31,606 bases of DNA from a bacterium (GTDB taxonomy: Bacteria > RBG-13-66-14), in NCBI GenBank assembly GCA_035528375.1, contig DATKYS010000098.1:1-31606 (forward strand), in the 5' to 3' direction. This document shows positions 14,329 through 22,905 of the stretch, piece after piece. How positions within the stretch are numbered: the stretch's first letter is position 1; each line of letters opens with the position of its first letter. The notes beneath the pieces were generated by a model. The model had not been told where the DNA came from, did not search any database, and saw nothing but the letters and a program-made list of their open reading frames with translations. The translations under genes were made by a program, and so were the position numbers.

Positions 14329-16137
14329 ATGAAACGGGCCGTGCCGCTTTTTCTCATGCTGATCGTGCCGGTCCTGGCGAACCCGGACGGCATCCCGATC
14401 ACCCGCCTCGCCGAGGGCGCGCCGCCGCTGGAAACGCGCGATGAGTACATGGCCCGGCGCACACCCTATGGCGAGCCCGATTTCGTCACCGTCCACCAGA
14501 GCCCGACCGGCCCCGGCGACGACCTCTACGTCCTGGTCAACGAGGACCTGTACCCCAAAATCACCGCGGGCCTCGACACCTGGGTCGCCGACCTGGAGGC
14601 GGAGGGCTATACCGTGACCGTGGCCACCTCGGGCGTCATCTCGCCGGAGGACCTCCGAGCCGAGTTGCAGGCCCGATGGGCCCTGGGAATGGACGGCGCC
14701 GTTCTCATCGGCGACTTCGACTCGGCCTGGTTCGAGGGCGTCTTCTGGACCGACATCGGCTACGAGAGCTTCCCCTGCGACCTCTTCCTGATGGACCTTG
14801 ACGGCCACTGGTCCGAAAAAGGCTCCCAGGATGGCGGATTCAACGGTATCTACGACATCCACACCGACGGCTCGGGCGACATGGAGCCCGACATCTACTT
14901 CGGCCGCGTGCCCGCCCACAACCTCAACCTCTGCGGCGACGAGGCCACGCTGGTGAACGCCTGGTTCGAGCGCGACCACGATTACCGCACCGGGGACTGG
15001 CCGCTGGACGACAACTCGATGACCTACGTGGATTACGACTGGGCGCCCTGGGGCGAAGCCTGGAGCGCCTACGTGGGCTACGTTTACCCGGACAACGAGA
15101 CCAACGTCTGGCCCGACGTCACCGCCCAGGGTTACATGGACCGGCTCAACGACGTCACCTACGAGCACATCCTCATGTGTTGTCACTCCTCGTGGTCGTT
15201 CCACTCCTTCCACACCGGCGGGAGCGTGACCAACGCCTACGTCAACTACACCAACCACCAGTGGGCGGTTCACAACCTCTTCGCTTGCTCGAACGCCCGC
15301 TACACCGAAGACAACAACATGGGCGGCGTCTACACTCTGGACCCTGACTCGAAGGGACTCATCTCCATCGGCTCGACCAAGACCGGCTCCATGCTCGAAT
15401 TCCAGGTGTTCTACGACGCCGTGCGGGACGGCATGACCTGGGGTGAAGCCTTCACCCACTGGATGGGCGAGGTCGCCGAGGGCGAGTACGGCGGCTGGAC
15501 GCAGCAGGACGCCCGCGGCTGGTTCTACGGCATGACCCTCATCGGCGATCCCACCCTCAAGCCCGACGTCATATCGCCCGTCGAGGTCGTCAGCTTCCGG
15601 GCTGATCCCATTGACGGCGGAGCCCTGGTCAGTTGGGCGGTGTCCAGGCCCGAGGAGGCCGCCGGCTACAATCTCTACCGTCTCTCCGGGGATGGGGAGA
15701 GCCGGGAAAGGCTCAACGAGAACCTCTTCTCCGGCGACGGACCCTGGCGTTATCTCGACACCGGGGCCGACACCGGCCGCGTGGCCTATCTCCTCGAGGT
15801 GGTCGAACCCGGCGGGGGCAGCCGGTTCTACGGTCCGGCCGAGTGCGAGATCTACGGCCGCGACATCGCCCACACCCGCCTGTTGGGCACCTACCCCAAC
15901 CCGGCCGGGGGGCTGGCCGCGGTGAGCTTCGAGCTGGCCGCCGCCGACGCGGGTGACGTGAGCGTCGTCGTTTACGACACAGCCGGGCGCCGGGTGATGA
16001 CCGTCCACTCCGGCACCCTCCCCGCCGGACGCCACGTCCTGGGATTCGATGCCTCGAGCCTGGCCGGCGGCGTGTACCTCCTCAAGCTCGAGACCGCCTC
16101 CGCGGTCCGGACGACCCGTCTGGTCGTGGTGCGGTAG
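14329..16137 (+). CDS. Secreted gingipain-like (C25) cysteine peptidase with C-terminal sorting domain
   Basis: Exported protease of 602 residues. A signal peptide (1-17, ending VPVLA) precedes a caspase-fold catalytic region with MCCHSSW (His 286) and, 34 residues on, NLFACSNARYTEDNNMGG (Cys 320), matching the His/Cys dyad order of the gingipain family. Earlier, DGAVLIGDFDSAWF and PDIYFGRVPAHN are family-typical. A fibronectin-III-like module (about 420-510, with GALVSWAVSR and AAGYNLYRL) follows. The last ~80 residues, LGTYPNPAGG...VVVYDTAGRRVM...SLAGGVYLLKLET, form a Por-secretion/FlgD-like C-terminal domain. The ATG at 14329 has GGGAGGG 6-7 bases upstream; a GTG two codons earlier is the alternative. 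Substrates are unknown; export to the cell surface is inferred from the sorting domain. Confidence 0.85.
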   Translation: MKRAVPLFLMLIVPVLANPDGIPITRLAEGAPPLETRDEYMARRTPYGEPDFVTVHQSPTGPGDDLYVLVNEDLYPKITAGLDTWVADLEAEGYTVTVATSGVISPEDLRAELQARWALGMDGAVLIGDFDSAWFEGVFWTDIGYESFPCDLFLMDLDGHWSEKGSQDGGFNGIYDIHTDGSGDMEPDIYFGRVPAHNLNLCGDEATLVNAWFERDHDYRTGDWPLDDNSMTYVDYDWAPWGEAWSAYVGYVYPDNETNVWPDVTAQGYMDRLNDVTYEHILMCCHSSWSFHSFHTGGSVTNAYVNYTNHQWAVHNLFACSNARYTEDNNMGGVYTLDPDSKGLISIGSTKTGSMLEFQVFYDAVRDGMTWGEAFTHWMGEVAEGEYGGWTQQDARGWFYGMTLIGDPTLKPDVISPVEVVSFRADPIDGGALVSWAVSRPEEAAGYNLYRLSGDGESRERLNENLFSGDGPWRYLDTGADTGRVAYLLEVVEPGGGSRFYGPAECEIYGRDIAHTRLLGTYPNPAGGLAAVSFELAAADAGDVSVVVYDTAGRRVMTVHSGTLPAGRHVLGFDASSLAGGVYLLKLETASAVRTTRLVVVR

Positions 16138-16154
16138 TTTTCCCGATACGGGAA

Positions 16155-16182
16155 GGGACCGTCGCAGACGGTCCCTTTTTTT
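16155..16182 (+). terminator. Intrinsic terminator of the protease gene
   Basis: Perfect nine-pair stem GGGACCGTC/GACGGTCCC (16155-16163, 16167-16175), loop GCA, then seven T. Confidence 0.9.
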
Positions 16183-16300
16183 ACGGTATCAACTGTTACC
16201 GACCCTCGAAAGAAGGTCTTTTCGCCCCGCAGAGCGGTGATGTGACCCGTCCCGGTTCCGCGACGTCGAATGACGGTCGTCCCGACGGCGCAGGAGAGGA

Positions 16301-17416
16301 TCAGAACTCGATCGGCTTCACGAAGCGGCCGTCGGAGTAAAAAACCTCGCCGTCGGCGGTGTAGCTCCCCCCGGTCCGCAGGTCGCAGAGCATGTCCCAG
16401 TGGAGAGTGCTCTGGTTGATCCCCCCGGAACCGGGCAGCGACTGGCCGATGGCGAAGTGGCAGGTGCCGCCTATCTTCTCGTCGAAGAGCATGTTCCTGG
16501 TGAACCGGGTGATGCCGTAGTTGGTGCCGATGGCCGCCTCGCCCACCCGCCGCGAGCCCTCGTCGGTGTCCAGGAGCGTCTGCAGCAACTCCTCGCCCCG
16601 GTCGGCGGAGGCGTCCACCACCCGGCCGTCCTTGAATTCCAGCCGGATCCCCTCGATCTCCTTCCCCATGAAGATGCCCGGGAAGCTGAAGGTGATGCGG
16701 CCCGAGACCGAATCCTCGACGGGCCCGGTGAAAACCTCGCCGTCGGGCATGTTGTTCTTCCCGCAGCAGTTGATCCAGACGCGGCCCTCGGCGCAGTACG
16801 AAAGATCGGTGCCCGCCGCCGTCACGCGGAAATCCTTCTTCGTCGCGAGGTAGGCGCAGATTTTTTCCTGTTTGTGTTCCACATCGCGCCAGGCCTTCAC
16901 CGGGTCGGGCTCGGTCAGGAGGCAGGCGCCCAGGACGAAGGCGTGGTACTCGTCCAGGCTCATGTTGGCCTCCTGGGCCGCGGCGTGGGTGGGGAACTGG
17001 CACATGCTCCACCGGAGCTCCCCCTGGACCTCGCGCTCGAAGTACCGCTGGACGATCTTGCTGTGGGCCTGCTGGTTCAGCCTCATCCGTTCCGCCGGGA
17101 TCCCCGAGAGGGCCTTGGTGTTCTCCGGGCTGCGGACCTGGAGCAGGCGGTCTATATGCTCCACGTCGTTTTTGGTGGAGCTCGCGACGTAGGTGAGCTG
17201 GTCGTCCGAGCCCTCCTTGTAGAGGATTTCCGCCAGGCCGTCGAGGCCGATCTGGGTTCTGGGATGGCCGCCGCTGGCCAGAACCTCGCGGTACATCTCG
17301 CGCACCAGGGGCGCGGCCAGGTGGGAGCCCGCAATCAGGACCTCGTTCCCCTTCTCCACCTCGAGGGCGTAGTTGACCATGAGCCTGGCGTAGCTCGCGA
17401 GTCGCGGGTCGTGCAT
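16301..17416 (-). CDS. M29-family metallo-aminopeptidase
   Basis: Cytoplasmic two-metal aminopeptidase of the thermophilic aminopeptidase (AmpS/AmpT) family, which removes N-terminal residues from peptides. Length 371 is within the usual range (about 370-410). The metal ligands of the family can be placed: Glu 227 in DGEVFTGPVEDS, Glu 293 in GEAAIGTN, His 320 in GGTCHFAIG, and His 339 with Asp 341 in LHWDM. AAGGAG lies 5 bases before the ATG. It is the last gene of a three-gene minus-strand group after the haem lipoprotein and the histidine kinase, separated from the kinase by 43 bases. The grouping does not suggest an obvious functional link. Confidence 0.92.
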   Translation of the reverse strand: MHDPRLASYARLMVNYALEVEKGNEVLIAGSHLAAPLVREMYREVLASGGHPRTQIGLDGLAEILYKEGSDDQLTYVASSTKNDVEHIDRLLQVRSPENTKALSGIPAERMRLNQQAHSKIVQRYFEREVQGELRWSMCQFPTHAAAQEANMSLDEYHAFVLGACLLTEPDPVKAWRDVEHKQEKICAYLATKKDFRVTAAGTDLSYCAEGRVWINCCGKNNMPDGEVFTGPVEDSVSGRITFSFPGIFMGKEIEGIRLEFKDGRVVDASADRGEELLQTLLDTDEGSRRVGEAAIGTNYGITRFTRNMLFDEKIGGTCHFAIGQSLPGSGGINQSTLHWDMLCDLRTGGSYTADGEVFYSDGRFVKPIEF

Positions 17417-17459
17417 GGAACTCCTTTTCTGCCGGTCAATAAATCGGGCGTTTGTGCGT

Positions 17460-18548
17460 TCAATCGCTTTTCGATAGCGGCAGATTCACCTCGAAGACCG
17501 CTCCCTTCCCCTCCCGGGGGACGTACCGGATGCCGCCCGAGCAGGTCTGGATCGCCTGGCGGGCCAGAAAGAGGCCGAGGCCCGTCCCGTTGGGTTTTGT
17601 GGTGAAGAAGGGCTCGAAGAGCCTTTTTTGGTCTTTCTCCCCCACGCCCGGTCCGTCGTCGGTGATGCGGATGAGCGCCTCGTCCCCCTCGGTGGCGAGA
17701 GTGACGTCAATCCGTCCCGCCGCCGCCTCGGAGGCGTTGACGAGGAGGTTGACCAGAGCCTGGCGGAGGGCGTCCGCGTCGCCTTTGACGCAGCAGTCCT
17801 CCGGCGTCGCATCCACCGTCAGCGAAAGGTTTCCCAGCCGGGGCCGGATGAGCAGGGCGGCCTCGGCGATGAGCTCCCCGAGCCTCACCCTCCCGCCTTC
17901 GGGTCTCCGCCTGCTCCGGCCGAGGAGCCTCTTCACCGCCGCGTCGGCGCGCCCCACCTCCTCGCAGATGACGCGGAAGGTCTCGCGGACTTCCGGCGTG
18001 AGCCCCTCCTGCGGGGTGACCTGCACGGTGGTCTTGATCGCGGCCAGGGGGTTCCGGATCTCGTGGGCCACGCCCCCGGCCAGGCGGTTCACCGATTCCA
18101 GCTTCTCGATGCGAGACACCCTGTCCCGCAGGCCGACCAGCTCCGCCAGCTCGGCGTTGGCCGAGCCCAGGTCGCGTGTCAGTCGGTCGGCCTCCGAGCT
18201 GCGGCGGCGGTGGTACTCCGCCATGAGACCGAAGCACCACCCCACCAGGTTCAGGGCGAAAAGCTCGCTCAGGTCCGCCCATCCGGCCGCGTCCAACTCC
18301 CCCACATAGTAGATGAGCTGGGGCGCCAGGGCCGCGGAGCCCACGATGGCGGAAACCGCCCCGCCGATCAGCCCGAAGCGCCACCCCGCCAGGAGGACCG
18401 GCAGGAAGAGCAGTTTGGGCCAAATCGCGCCCAGGTCGGTTTCTCCGCCGGCGGTGAGGTAGTAGAGCGCCGCCGTGCCCGCGATTAAAAGGAGCGCCAG
18501 GACGCCGAGGAGCCAATCGGCGGTGGAGTAGGTTTTTTTTATGTTCAT
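17460..18548 (-). CDS. Membrane sensor histidine kinase, orphan
   Basis: Two-component sensor kinase of 362 residues. The N-terminus has about four membrane helices (12-31, 44-62, 64-82, 94-111) with little periplasmic sequence, so it may sense something in or near the membrane. A short coiled coil (about 115-150) leads to the H box GGVAHEIRNPLAAI with phospho-accepting His 162. The ATPase part has the N box LVNLLVNASEA (265-275, Asn 271), G1 DDGPGVG (297-303), FEPFFTTKPNGTGLGL with G2 at 321-326, and ends in FEVNLPL. All catalytic boxes are intact. No response regulator lies in the window. It starts 21 bases after the haem lipoprotein gene and is probably co-transcribed with it. Confidence 0.92.
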   Translation of the reverse strand: MNIKKTYSTADWLLGVLALLLIAGTAALYYLTAGGETDLGAIWPKLLFLPVLLAGWRFGLIGGAVSAIVGSAALAPQLIYYVGELDAAGWADLSELFALNLVGWCFGLMAEYHRRRSSEADRLTRDLGSANAELAELVGLRDRVSRIEKLESVNRLAGGVAHEIRNPLAAIKTTVQVTPQEGLTPEVRETFRVICEEVGRADAAVKRLLGRSRRRPEGGRVRLGELIAEAALLIRPRLGNLSLTVDATPEDCCVKGDADALRQALVNLLVNASEAAAGRIDVTLATEGDEALIRITDDGPGVGEKDQKRLFEPFFTTKPNGTGLGLFLARQAIQTCSGGIRYVPREGKGAVFEVNLPLSKSD

Positions 18549-18569
18549 CCGCTGCGTGCCCGGACGGGG

Positions 18570-19613
18570 CTACTCCCCATCGCCCTGCACCTCGGGCCAC
18601 AGGAGCTGAAAGTCCAGCGCGTCCTCGGTCAAAAGGGACCTCCCCACTTCGATGGACCAGTAGCCGGCGCTGTACACGCCGCGCCCCCGCACGTCGGCCC
18701 GGGACCCGTCCGAAATCTGTAAAACGAACCCGGGCACCGTGTTCCCCCCGAGCCAGCCCTCGGGTCGGAAGGGAACCGCCTCCTCCTCGAAGAGGTAGTG
18801 GGCGTTGGCGTTGGGATCGTCGGTGTGCTGGTAGAGTGGGGTCCTGGGGACGAAGCCGTCGCCGGGGCGGTTGGCGAGGAAGGGCGCCGTGCCCACGTCG
18901 AAGCCCCAGCCGACGAAGGCCATCCAGCCGTCGCTCACCTGTTCCCGGGGGTTGGTGCGGCCGGCCCCCCAGACCCAGGCGTCTATGTAGGTTCCGCGCG
19001 GAGTTCCGTGGCGATACCCGCCTCCTTCCGCGTGGCAGGTGGCGGTGCATCCTTGCTGGTCGAAATCGGGGTAGGTATCGGGGTTGGGCCAGAGGAAGGC
19101 CAGCATGTCCTCGGCGATGAGCTCACCGTCCCCGTCGGGCTGGCCGTCCTCGTCGAACCGGTCGTACCACTCGCCCCCGGCGTACTTCCAGCGGCCGGGG
19201 ATGTCGCTGCCGGTGCCGGTGGGATCCTGCCAGCTGAGGAAGAAGAATATCTCTTCCTCGGTGTAGACGCACTTCACACTAACGGCGGCTATGCCGGTGC
19301 CCCCGTTGACGGGTTCGAGGATGAGGGTCGTCGCCCCGGCGTGGTCCCAGGCCCGGTCGTTGTCCCGCCCGTCCAGCACCGGCGGGGTGTCCACCTGCTT
19401 GGGCGCCACCACGTTCTCCCGAACCGTGCCCCCGAAGTCCAGCCTCACCAGCGCGGCTACGTCGTGGCTTTCCCAGGAGTTATCGGTCAGGGCGACGGCG
19501 AACCAAGTATCCTGGGGGTAGGTGGGTTCGGGGACGTTCGCCGGTTCCTCGCAGGCCGTCAGGAGCACCAACGTCGCCGCGAACGCGGCGGTCAAAAAGC
19601 GGTTTACACGCAT
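18570..19613 (-). CDS. Ethylbenzene-dehydrogenase-type haem lipoprotein
   Basis: Extracytoplasmic lipoprotein of 347 residues (signal ending VLLTAC, Cys 21). From about residue 75 it resembles the EB_dh / DMSO-reductase-family gamma-type haem-binding beta-sandwich: TPPVLDGRDNDRAWDHA, FFFLSWQDPTG, EDMLAFLW. Inserted is GCTATCH (Cys 189, Cys 193, His 194), a CX3CH motif that could attach haem c, followed by YIDAWVWGAGRTNP. As I recall, relatives usually have WHWK where this one has WVWG. Members are thought to carry electrons in the periplasm. The ATG at 19613 has GGAGGGGTGAG upstream; 17 upstream in-frame codons are unlikely. First gene of a group with a histidine kinase and an aminopeptidase. 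No partner oxidoreductase is visible. Confidence 0.75.
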   Translation of the reverse strand: MRVNRFLTAAFAATLVLLTACEEPANVPEPTYPQDTWFAVALTDNSWESHDVAALVRLDFGGTVRENVVAPKQVDTPPVLDGRDNDRAWDHAGATTLILEPVNGGTGIAAVSVKCVYTEEEIFFFLSWQDPTGTGSDIPGRWKYAGGEWYDRFDEDGQPDGDGELIAEDMLAFLWPNPDTYPDFDQQGCTATCHAEGGGYRHGTPRGTYIDAWVWGAGRTNPREQVSDGWMAFVGWGFDVGTAPFLANRPGDGFVPRTPLYQHTDDPNANAHYLFEEEAVPFRPEGWLGGNTVPGFVLQISDGSRADVRGRGVYSAGYWSIEVGRSLLTEDALDFQLLWPEVQGDGE

Positions 19614-19663
19614 CTCACCCCTCCGGGTTTTCCCTTCGGGCGCAGTAATCCCTTCTCGGTCCA

Positions 19664-19669
19664 ATTATA
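19664..19669 (-). promoter_or_regulatory. Possible -10 element for the haem lipoprotein group
   Basis: Consensus TATAAT on the minus strand 50 bases before the chosen start. No convincing -35 hexamer is found at 16-18 bases, so this may need an activator or be fortuitous. Confidence 0.3.
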
Positions 19670-19704
19670 GCCCATCGGAGTGGAGGGTTGTAGCGGCGAG
19701 GCGC

Positions 19705-19732
19705 AAAAAGGGGAACCGGATGCCCGGTTCCC
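19705..19732 (-). terminator. Terminator of the EF-G-like gene
   Basis: Stem GGGAACCGG (19711-19719) / CCGGTTCCC (19724-19732) with four-base loop. On the minus strand it is followed after one C by five T (19705-19709). Confidence 0.85.
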
Positions 19733-19759
19733 GCGAATGCCCGTCGAAGGGGAGGTTTG

Positions 19760-21802
19760 CTACTCCTTTTCCCGTTTGTGCTCCTCGACGATTCTCTGCT
19801 GGATTTCGCTCGGGGCCTGCTCGTAGCCGTTGAACTCCAGCGAGTAGGTCCCCTGGCCGCCGGTCATGCTGCGCAGCTCGGTGGAGTAGTTGGAGAGCTC
19901 GCCTTCGGGAACCAGGGCCCTGACCACCTGCATCTTGCCGCGCGGCTCCATGCCCAGAATCTTCCCCCGCTTGGAGCTGATGTCCCCGGCGATGTCACCC
20001 ATGAACTCGTCGGGGACGAAGACCTCAACGCGCATTATCGGCTCGAGGACCACGGGGGCGGCCCTGGTCATGGCGTCCTTGAAGGCCAGACTCGCGGCGA
20101 CCTTGAAGGCCATCTCCGAGGAGTCCACGCTGTGGTAGCTTCCGTAGAAAAGCCTGGCGTGGATGTCCACGATGGGGCAGCCGCAGAGGTATCCGTTGGC
20201 GTAGGCCTCGTTGAGCCCCTTCTCCACGGCGGGGATGAATTTGTTGGGGATGACGCCGCCCACGACGGCGTCCTCGAACACCACTCCCTTCCCCCGTTCC
20301 AGCGGCCAGAATTCGATCTGGCAGTCGCCGAACTGGCCGCGTCCGCCGGTCTGCTTCTTGTGGCGACCGTGGCCCTCGGCCTTCCGGGTGATGGTTTCCA
20401 GGTAGGCGATGCGGGGGATCTTGAGCTCGACGTTCACGCCGTACTTCTTCTGCAGCCTGGCGACGGCGACCTGCAAATGCTGGTCGCCCAGGCCGGCCAG
20501 GATCATCTCCTTGGTCTGGTCGTTGCGGGTCGAGTGCAGGGTGGGGTCCTCCTCCTGCAGGCGCGAGAGGCCGGTGGACATCTTGTCCTCGTCGCCCTTG
20601 GAGGCGGGGAAAACGGAGCGCTTCATCAGGGGTTGCGGCAGGGGCATTCCCGCGAAACGGGGCGACCCGGACTTCGCCAGGGTGTCGCCGGTGAGGGTGA
20701 GCTCGAGCTTGGCGATGGCGCCGATGTCGCCTTCGGTGAGCTCTCCGACGCTTTCCTGGCTGTTGCCGTGGACGTTGAAGAGGTTCGAGCAGCGCTCGTT
20801 TTTACCCCGGTTGACGTTGAAGGCCTCGCCCGAGAGCGTGCCTCGGAACACGCGTACCAGGGAGAGCTTGCCGGCGAAGGGGTCAACGGTTGTCTTAAAG
20901 ATTAAGGCGGCGAGCGCACCTTCAGGCAGCGCCTTCTCCTCGTCGCCGGCGAGCGTCCTGGGCGGCGGAACCTGGCCGGGTGCGGGAAAGTAGTCCGTGA
21001 TGGCGTCCAGAAGGGGTCGGCTGCCGATACCCAGCTCGGCGGCTCCCACGAAGATGGGGTGGATGGCTCCTTCGAGGAAGGCCTTGGCCAGCCCCCCGTG
21101 CAGCTCGGAGGCGGAGAGGGTGCCCTGATCCAGGTACTTCTCGATGAGGGCGTCGTCGGCGGCGGCCACGGCGTCTATGAGCTTCTCCCGCGCCTGGGCC
21201 ACGGCGTCCGCGAGCTCCGCTGGAATCTCGGTGACCTCGCAGTCGTCCGAGCCGTCGGTGGCGTAAACGTAAGCCTTGTTGGCGATCAGGTCCACCAGGC
21301 CCTTGAAGGACGTGTGGGCGCCGATGGGCAGCTGCACAGGGACGCAAGTCTTACCGAAGGCGGCCTGGCAGGTCTCCATCGCCTTGGCGAAGTTGGCGTT
21401 CTCGCGGTCCATCCGGTTGATGAAGAGCGCGCGGGGCAGGCCCCGATCGGTGGCGATGTCCCAGCAGCGGACGGTGCCGGTCTCCACGCCCGCCACGGCG
21501 GATACGAGGGCTACGGCGGCATCCGCGGCGTAAATCCCGCCCACGACCTCGCCGGAGAAATCCAGCGTGCCCGGTGTGTCTATGAGATTGACGACCTTCC
21601 CCGAAGTATTCAACCGCAGGAGGGAGGCGCTGATGCTGAAGTGGCGCGCTATCTCCTCGTCGTCGAAGTCGCTGGTGGTGTTGCCCTCGCCCACGCTTCC
21701 CCGGCGCTTCGAGGCGCCGGCGTCGAAGCTCATGCTCTCCGCCAGCGTGGTCTTGCCCACGCCTGAGTGGGAGACGAGGACTACGTTACGCAGCTCGGCC
21801 AT
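19760..21802 (-). CDS. EF-G-like translational GTPase (EF-G2-type paralogue)
   Basis: Protein of 680 residues with full EF-G architecture: G domain, domain II, and domains III-V, including the domain IV segment TGGRGQFGDCQIEFWPLE and the C-terminal VEVFVPDEFMGDIAGDISSKRGKILGM. The G domain has SHSGVGKT (11-18), EGNTTSDFDDEE (39-50), DTPGTLDF (75-82) and NRMD (129-132). In canonical EF-G the G3 reads DTPGHVDF with a catalytic His and G4 reads NKMD; here the His is Thr and the Lys is Arg. These changes and the EGNT.SD.D segment are typical of the EF-G-like/EF-G2 group rather than the main elongation factor. AAAGGAAAG precedes the ATG, and a promoter with 17-base spacing lies 60-90 bases upstream. 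Confidence 0.88.
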   Translation of the reverse strand: MAELRNVVLVSHSGVGKTTLAESMSFDAGASKRRGSVGEGNTTSDFDDEEIARHFSISASLLRLNTSGKVVNLIDTPGTLDFSGEVVGGIYAADAAVALVSAVAGVETGTVRCWDIATDRGLPRALFINRMDRENANFAKAMETCQAAFGKTCVPVQLPIGAHTSFKGLVDLIANKAYVYATDGSDDCEVTEIPAELADAVAQAREKLIDAVAAADDALIEKYLDQGTLSASELHGGLAKAFLEGAIHPIFVGAAELGIGSRPLLDAITDYFPAPGQVPPPRTLAGDEEKALPEGALAALIFKTTVDPFAGKLSLVRVFRGTLSGEAFNVNRGKNERCSNLFNVHGNSQESVGELTEGDIGAIAKLELTLTGDTLAKSGSPRFAGMPLPQPLMKRSVFPASKGDEDKMSTGLSRLQEEDPTLHSTRNDQTKEMILAGLGDQHLQVAVARLQKKYGVNVELKIPRIAYLETITRKAEGHGRHKKQTGGRGQFGDCQIEFWPLERGKGVVFEDAVVGGVIPNKFIPAVEKGLNEAYANGYLCGCPIVDIHARLFYGSYHSVDSSEMAFKVAASLAFKDAMTRAAPVVLEPIMRVEVFVPDEFMGDIAGDISSKRGKILGMEPRGKMQVVRALVPEGELSNYSTELRSMTGGQGTYSLEFNGYEQAPSEIQQRIVEEHKREKE

Positions 21803-21859
21803 TTATCTTTCCTTTGAAGGGTCCGAAACGGTAAGACCCCCTGAATCAAGGGGTTGGTC

Positions 21860-21888
21860 AGTTTACCCCCCTCCCGCCGGCAAGTCAA
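21860..21888 (-). promoter_or_regulatory. Promoter of the EF-G-like gene
   Basis: On the minus strand TTGACT (21883-21888), 17 bases, TAAACT (21860-21865). The leader carries a CCCCTTG...AGGGGG hairpin between promoter and start. Confidence 0.6.
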
Positions 21889-21930
21889 GGGCGGCGTGGG
21901 CCGCGCCATAGGCCGAGCCGTAGGTTAAAC

Positions 21931-22863
21931 CTACCAGGCGGGGAGGCTGTCGGAGGCGGTGTTGTCGGTGAGCTGCTTCTGCTCGGCGCCGTCGGCCTTC
22001 ATGGTGCAGATTTCCCAGTCGTCGGCCACCAGGCTCGCGTAGACGATCCGTTCTCCGTCCGCGCTCCAGCAGGGGTAACGCTCCTGGCCGTAGCCTTCGC
22101 CGCCGGTGAGGCGGACCGGTTTCGAGCCGTCCAGGGCGATGGTGTAGATGTCGTAGGTGCCCGCCTCGTCGCCGGAGAAGGCTATTAGCTTGCCGTCCGG
22201 GGACCAGGCCGGGTCGTTGCAGTTGAACGATGCGCCGCCGTAAAGCCGCCGCACGTCGGATCCGTCGGGTCCGGCCAGGTAGATGCCGAAGCGGCCGCCG
22301 CGCTCGCTGGCGAAGGCGACGAGCTTCCCGTCCGGGCTCCACGAGGAGCCCTCGTCTATGCCCGGTGAGTCGGTGAGCTGGGCGGCGTTTCCGCCGTCGG
22401 CGTCCATCACCCACAGCTCCCAGTCGCCGGTACGCTCGGAGTCGAACGAGATGCGGCCGTCCGGGGTGAAGACGGGGCGGTCCTCGTCCTCGGGGGTGAA
22501 GGTCAGCCGAACCGGTTCACCGCCCGCCGAGTCCATCACGTACACCTCGAGGTTCCCCTCCAGGTGGCATGAGACGAAGACCAGCCTCTTCCCGTCAGGG
22601 GAGAGGGCCGGGTACGGGTCCCAGTCGGGTTTCAGGTCCCGGGTCAGCTGTTTGAGCTCACCCCCCGCGGTGTTGATGACGAAGAGGTTGTTCCCCACGC
22701 CGTCCCGATTGGAGGCGAAGTAGATGTGATCGCTCTGCCGGGGCAGGCATCCGGAGATTAGAAGAACGGTCAGGGCGACGAGTGCGATGGGAGCGTTTTG
22801 CTGGGGCATAACTCGGTTCGCCATGGGCGTAGCTCGCTTCGCTCGGTTCGCTTCGGTTCGCAT
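21931..22863 (-). CDS. TolB-like PD40 beta-propeller lipoprotein
   Basis: Exported propeller protein, up to 310 residues, resembling the WD40-like (PD40) domain of TolB. The hydrophobic signal ends LLISGC. Repeats with SPDGK, DGRISF or ADGERI turns each contain an IYFASNRDG/LVAFASERGG/LIAFSGDEAG strand and an I(Y/C)T(I/M).LDG/ADG link, about six blades. It stops at DSLPAW, just before another blade's SPDG turn would be expected, so the last blade may be closed by the N-terminal strand. Three in-frame ATGs are possible (22863, 22824, 22809). The first 22 residues of the longest version are largely encoded by a dispersed TTCGC-rich repeat, so the true start may be one of the later ones. No tol/pal genes are adjacent, so this is not a clear TolB. 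Confidence 0.8.
   Translation of the reverse strand: MRTEANRAKRATPMANRVMPQQNAPIALVALTVLLISGCLPRQSDHIYFASNRDGVGNNLFVINTAGGELKQLTRDLKPDWDPYPALSPDGKRLVFVSCHLEGNLEVYVMDSAGGEPVRLTFTPEDEDRPVFTPDGRISFDSERTGDWELWVMDADGGNAAQLTDSPGIDEGSSWSPDGKLVAFASERGGRFGIYLAGPDGSDVRRLYGGASFNCNDPAWSPDGKLIAFSGDEAGTYDIYTIALDGSKPVRLTGGEGYGQERYPCWSADGERIVYASLVADDWEICTMKADGAEQKQLTDNTASDSLPAW
22801..22847. repeat. TTCGC-rich dispersed repeat, copy B
   Basis: Begins TGGGGCATAACTCGGTTCG, continues through CCATGGGCGTAGCTCGC and runs into further TTCGCTCGG-type units to about 22861. It matches copy A at 12431-12475. It covers the start region of the propeller lipoprotein gene. Confidence 0.55.
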
Positions 22864-22905
22864 GGGTTTCCCCCGGCGGGCGTTAGGCTTCGTTTCACGC
22901 GGTGG

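Noticed and set aside
14158-16035. Minus-strand frame opposite the C25-like protease
   Set aside because: Shadow of a gene with signal peptide, catalytic motifs and sorting domain.
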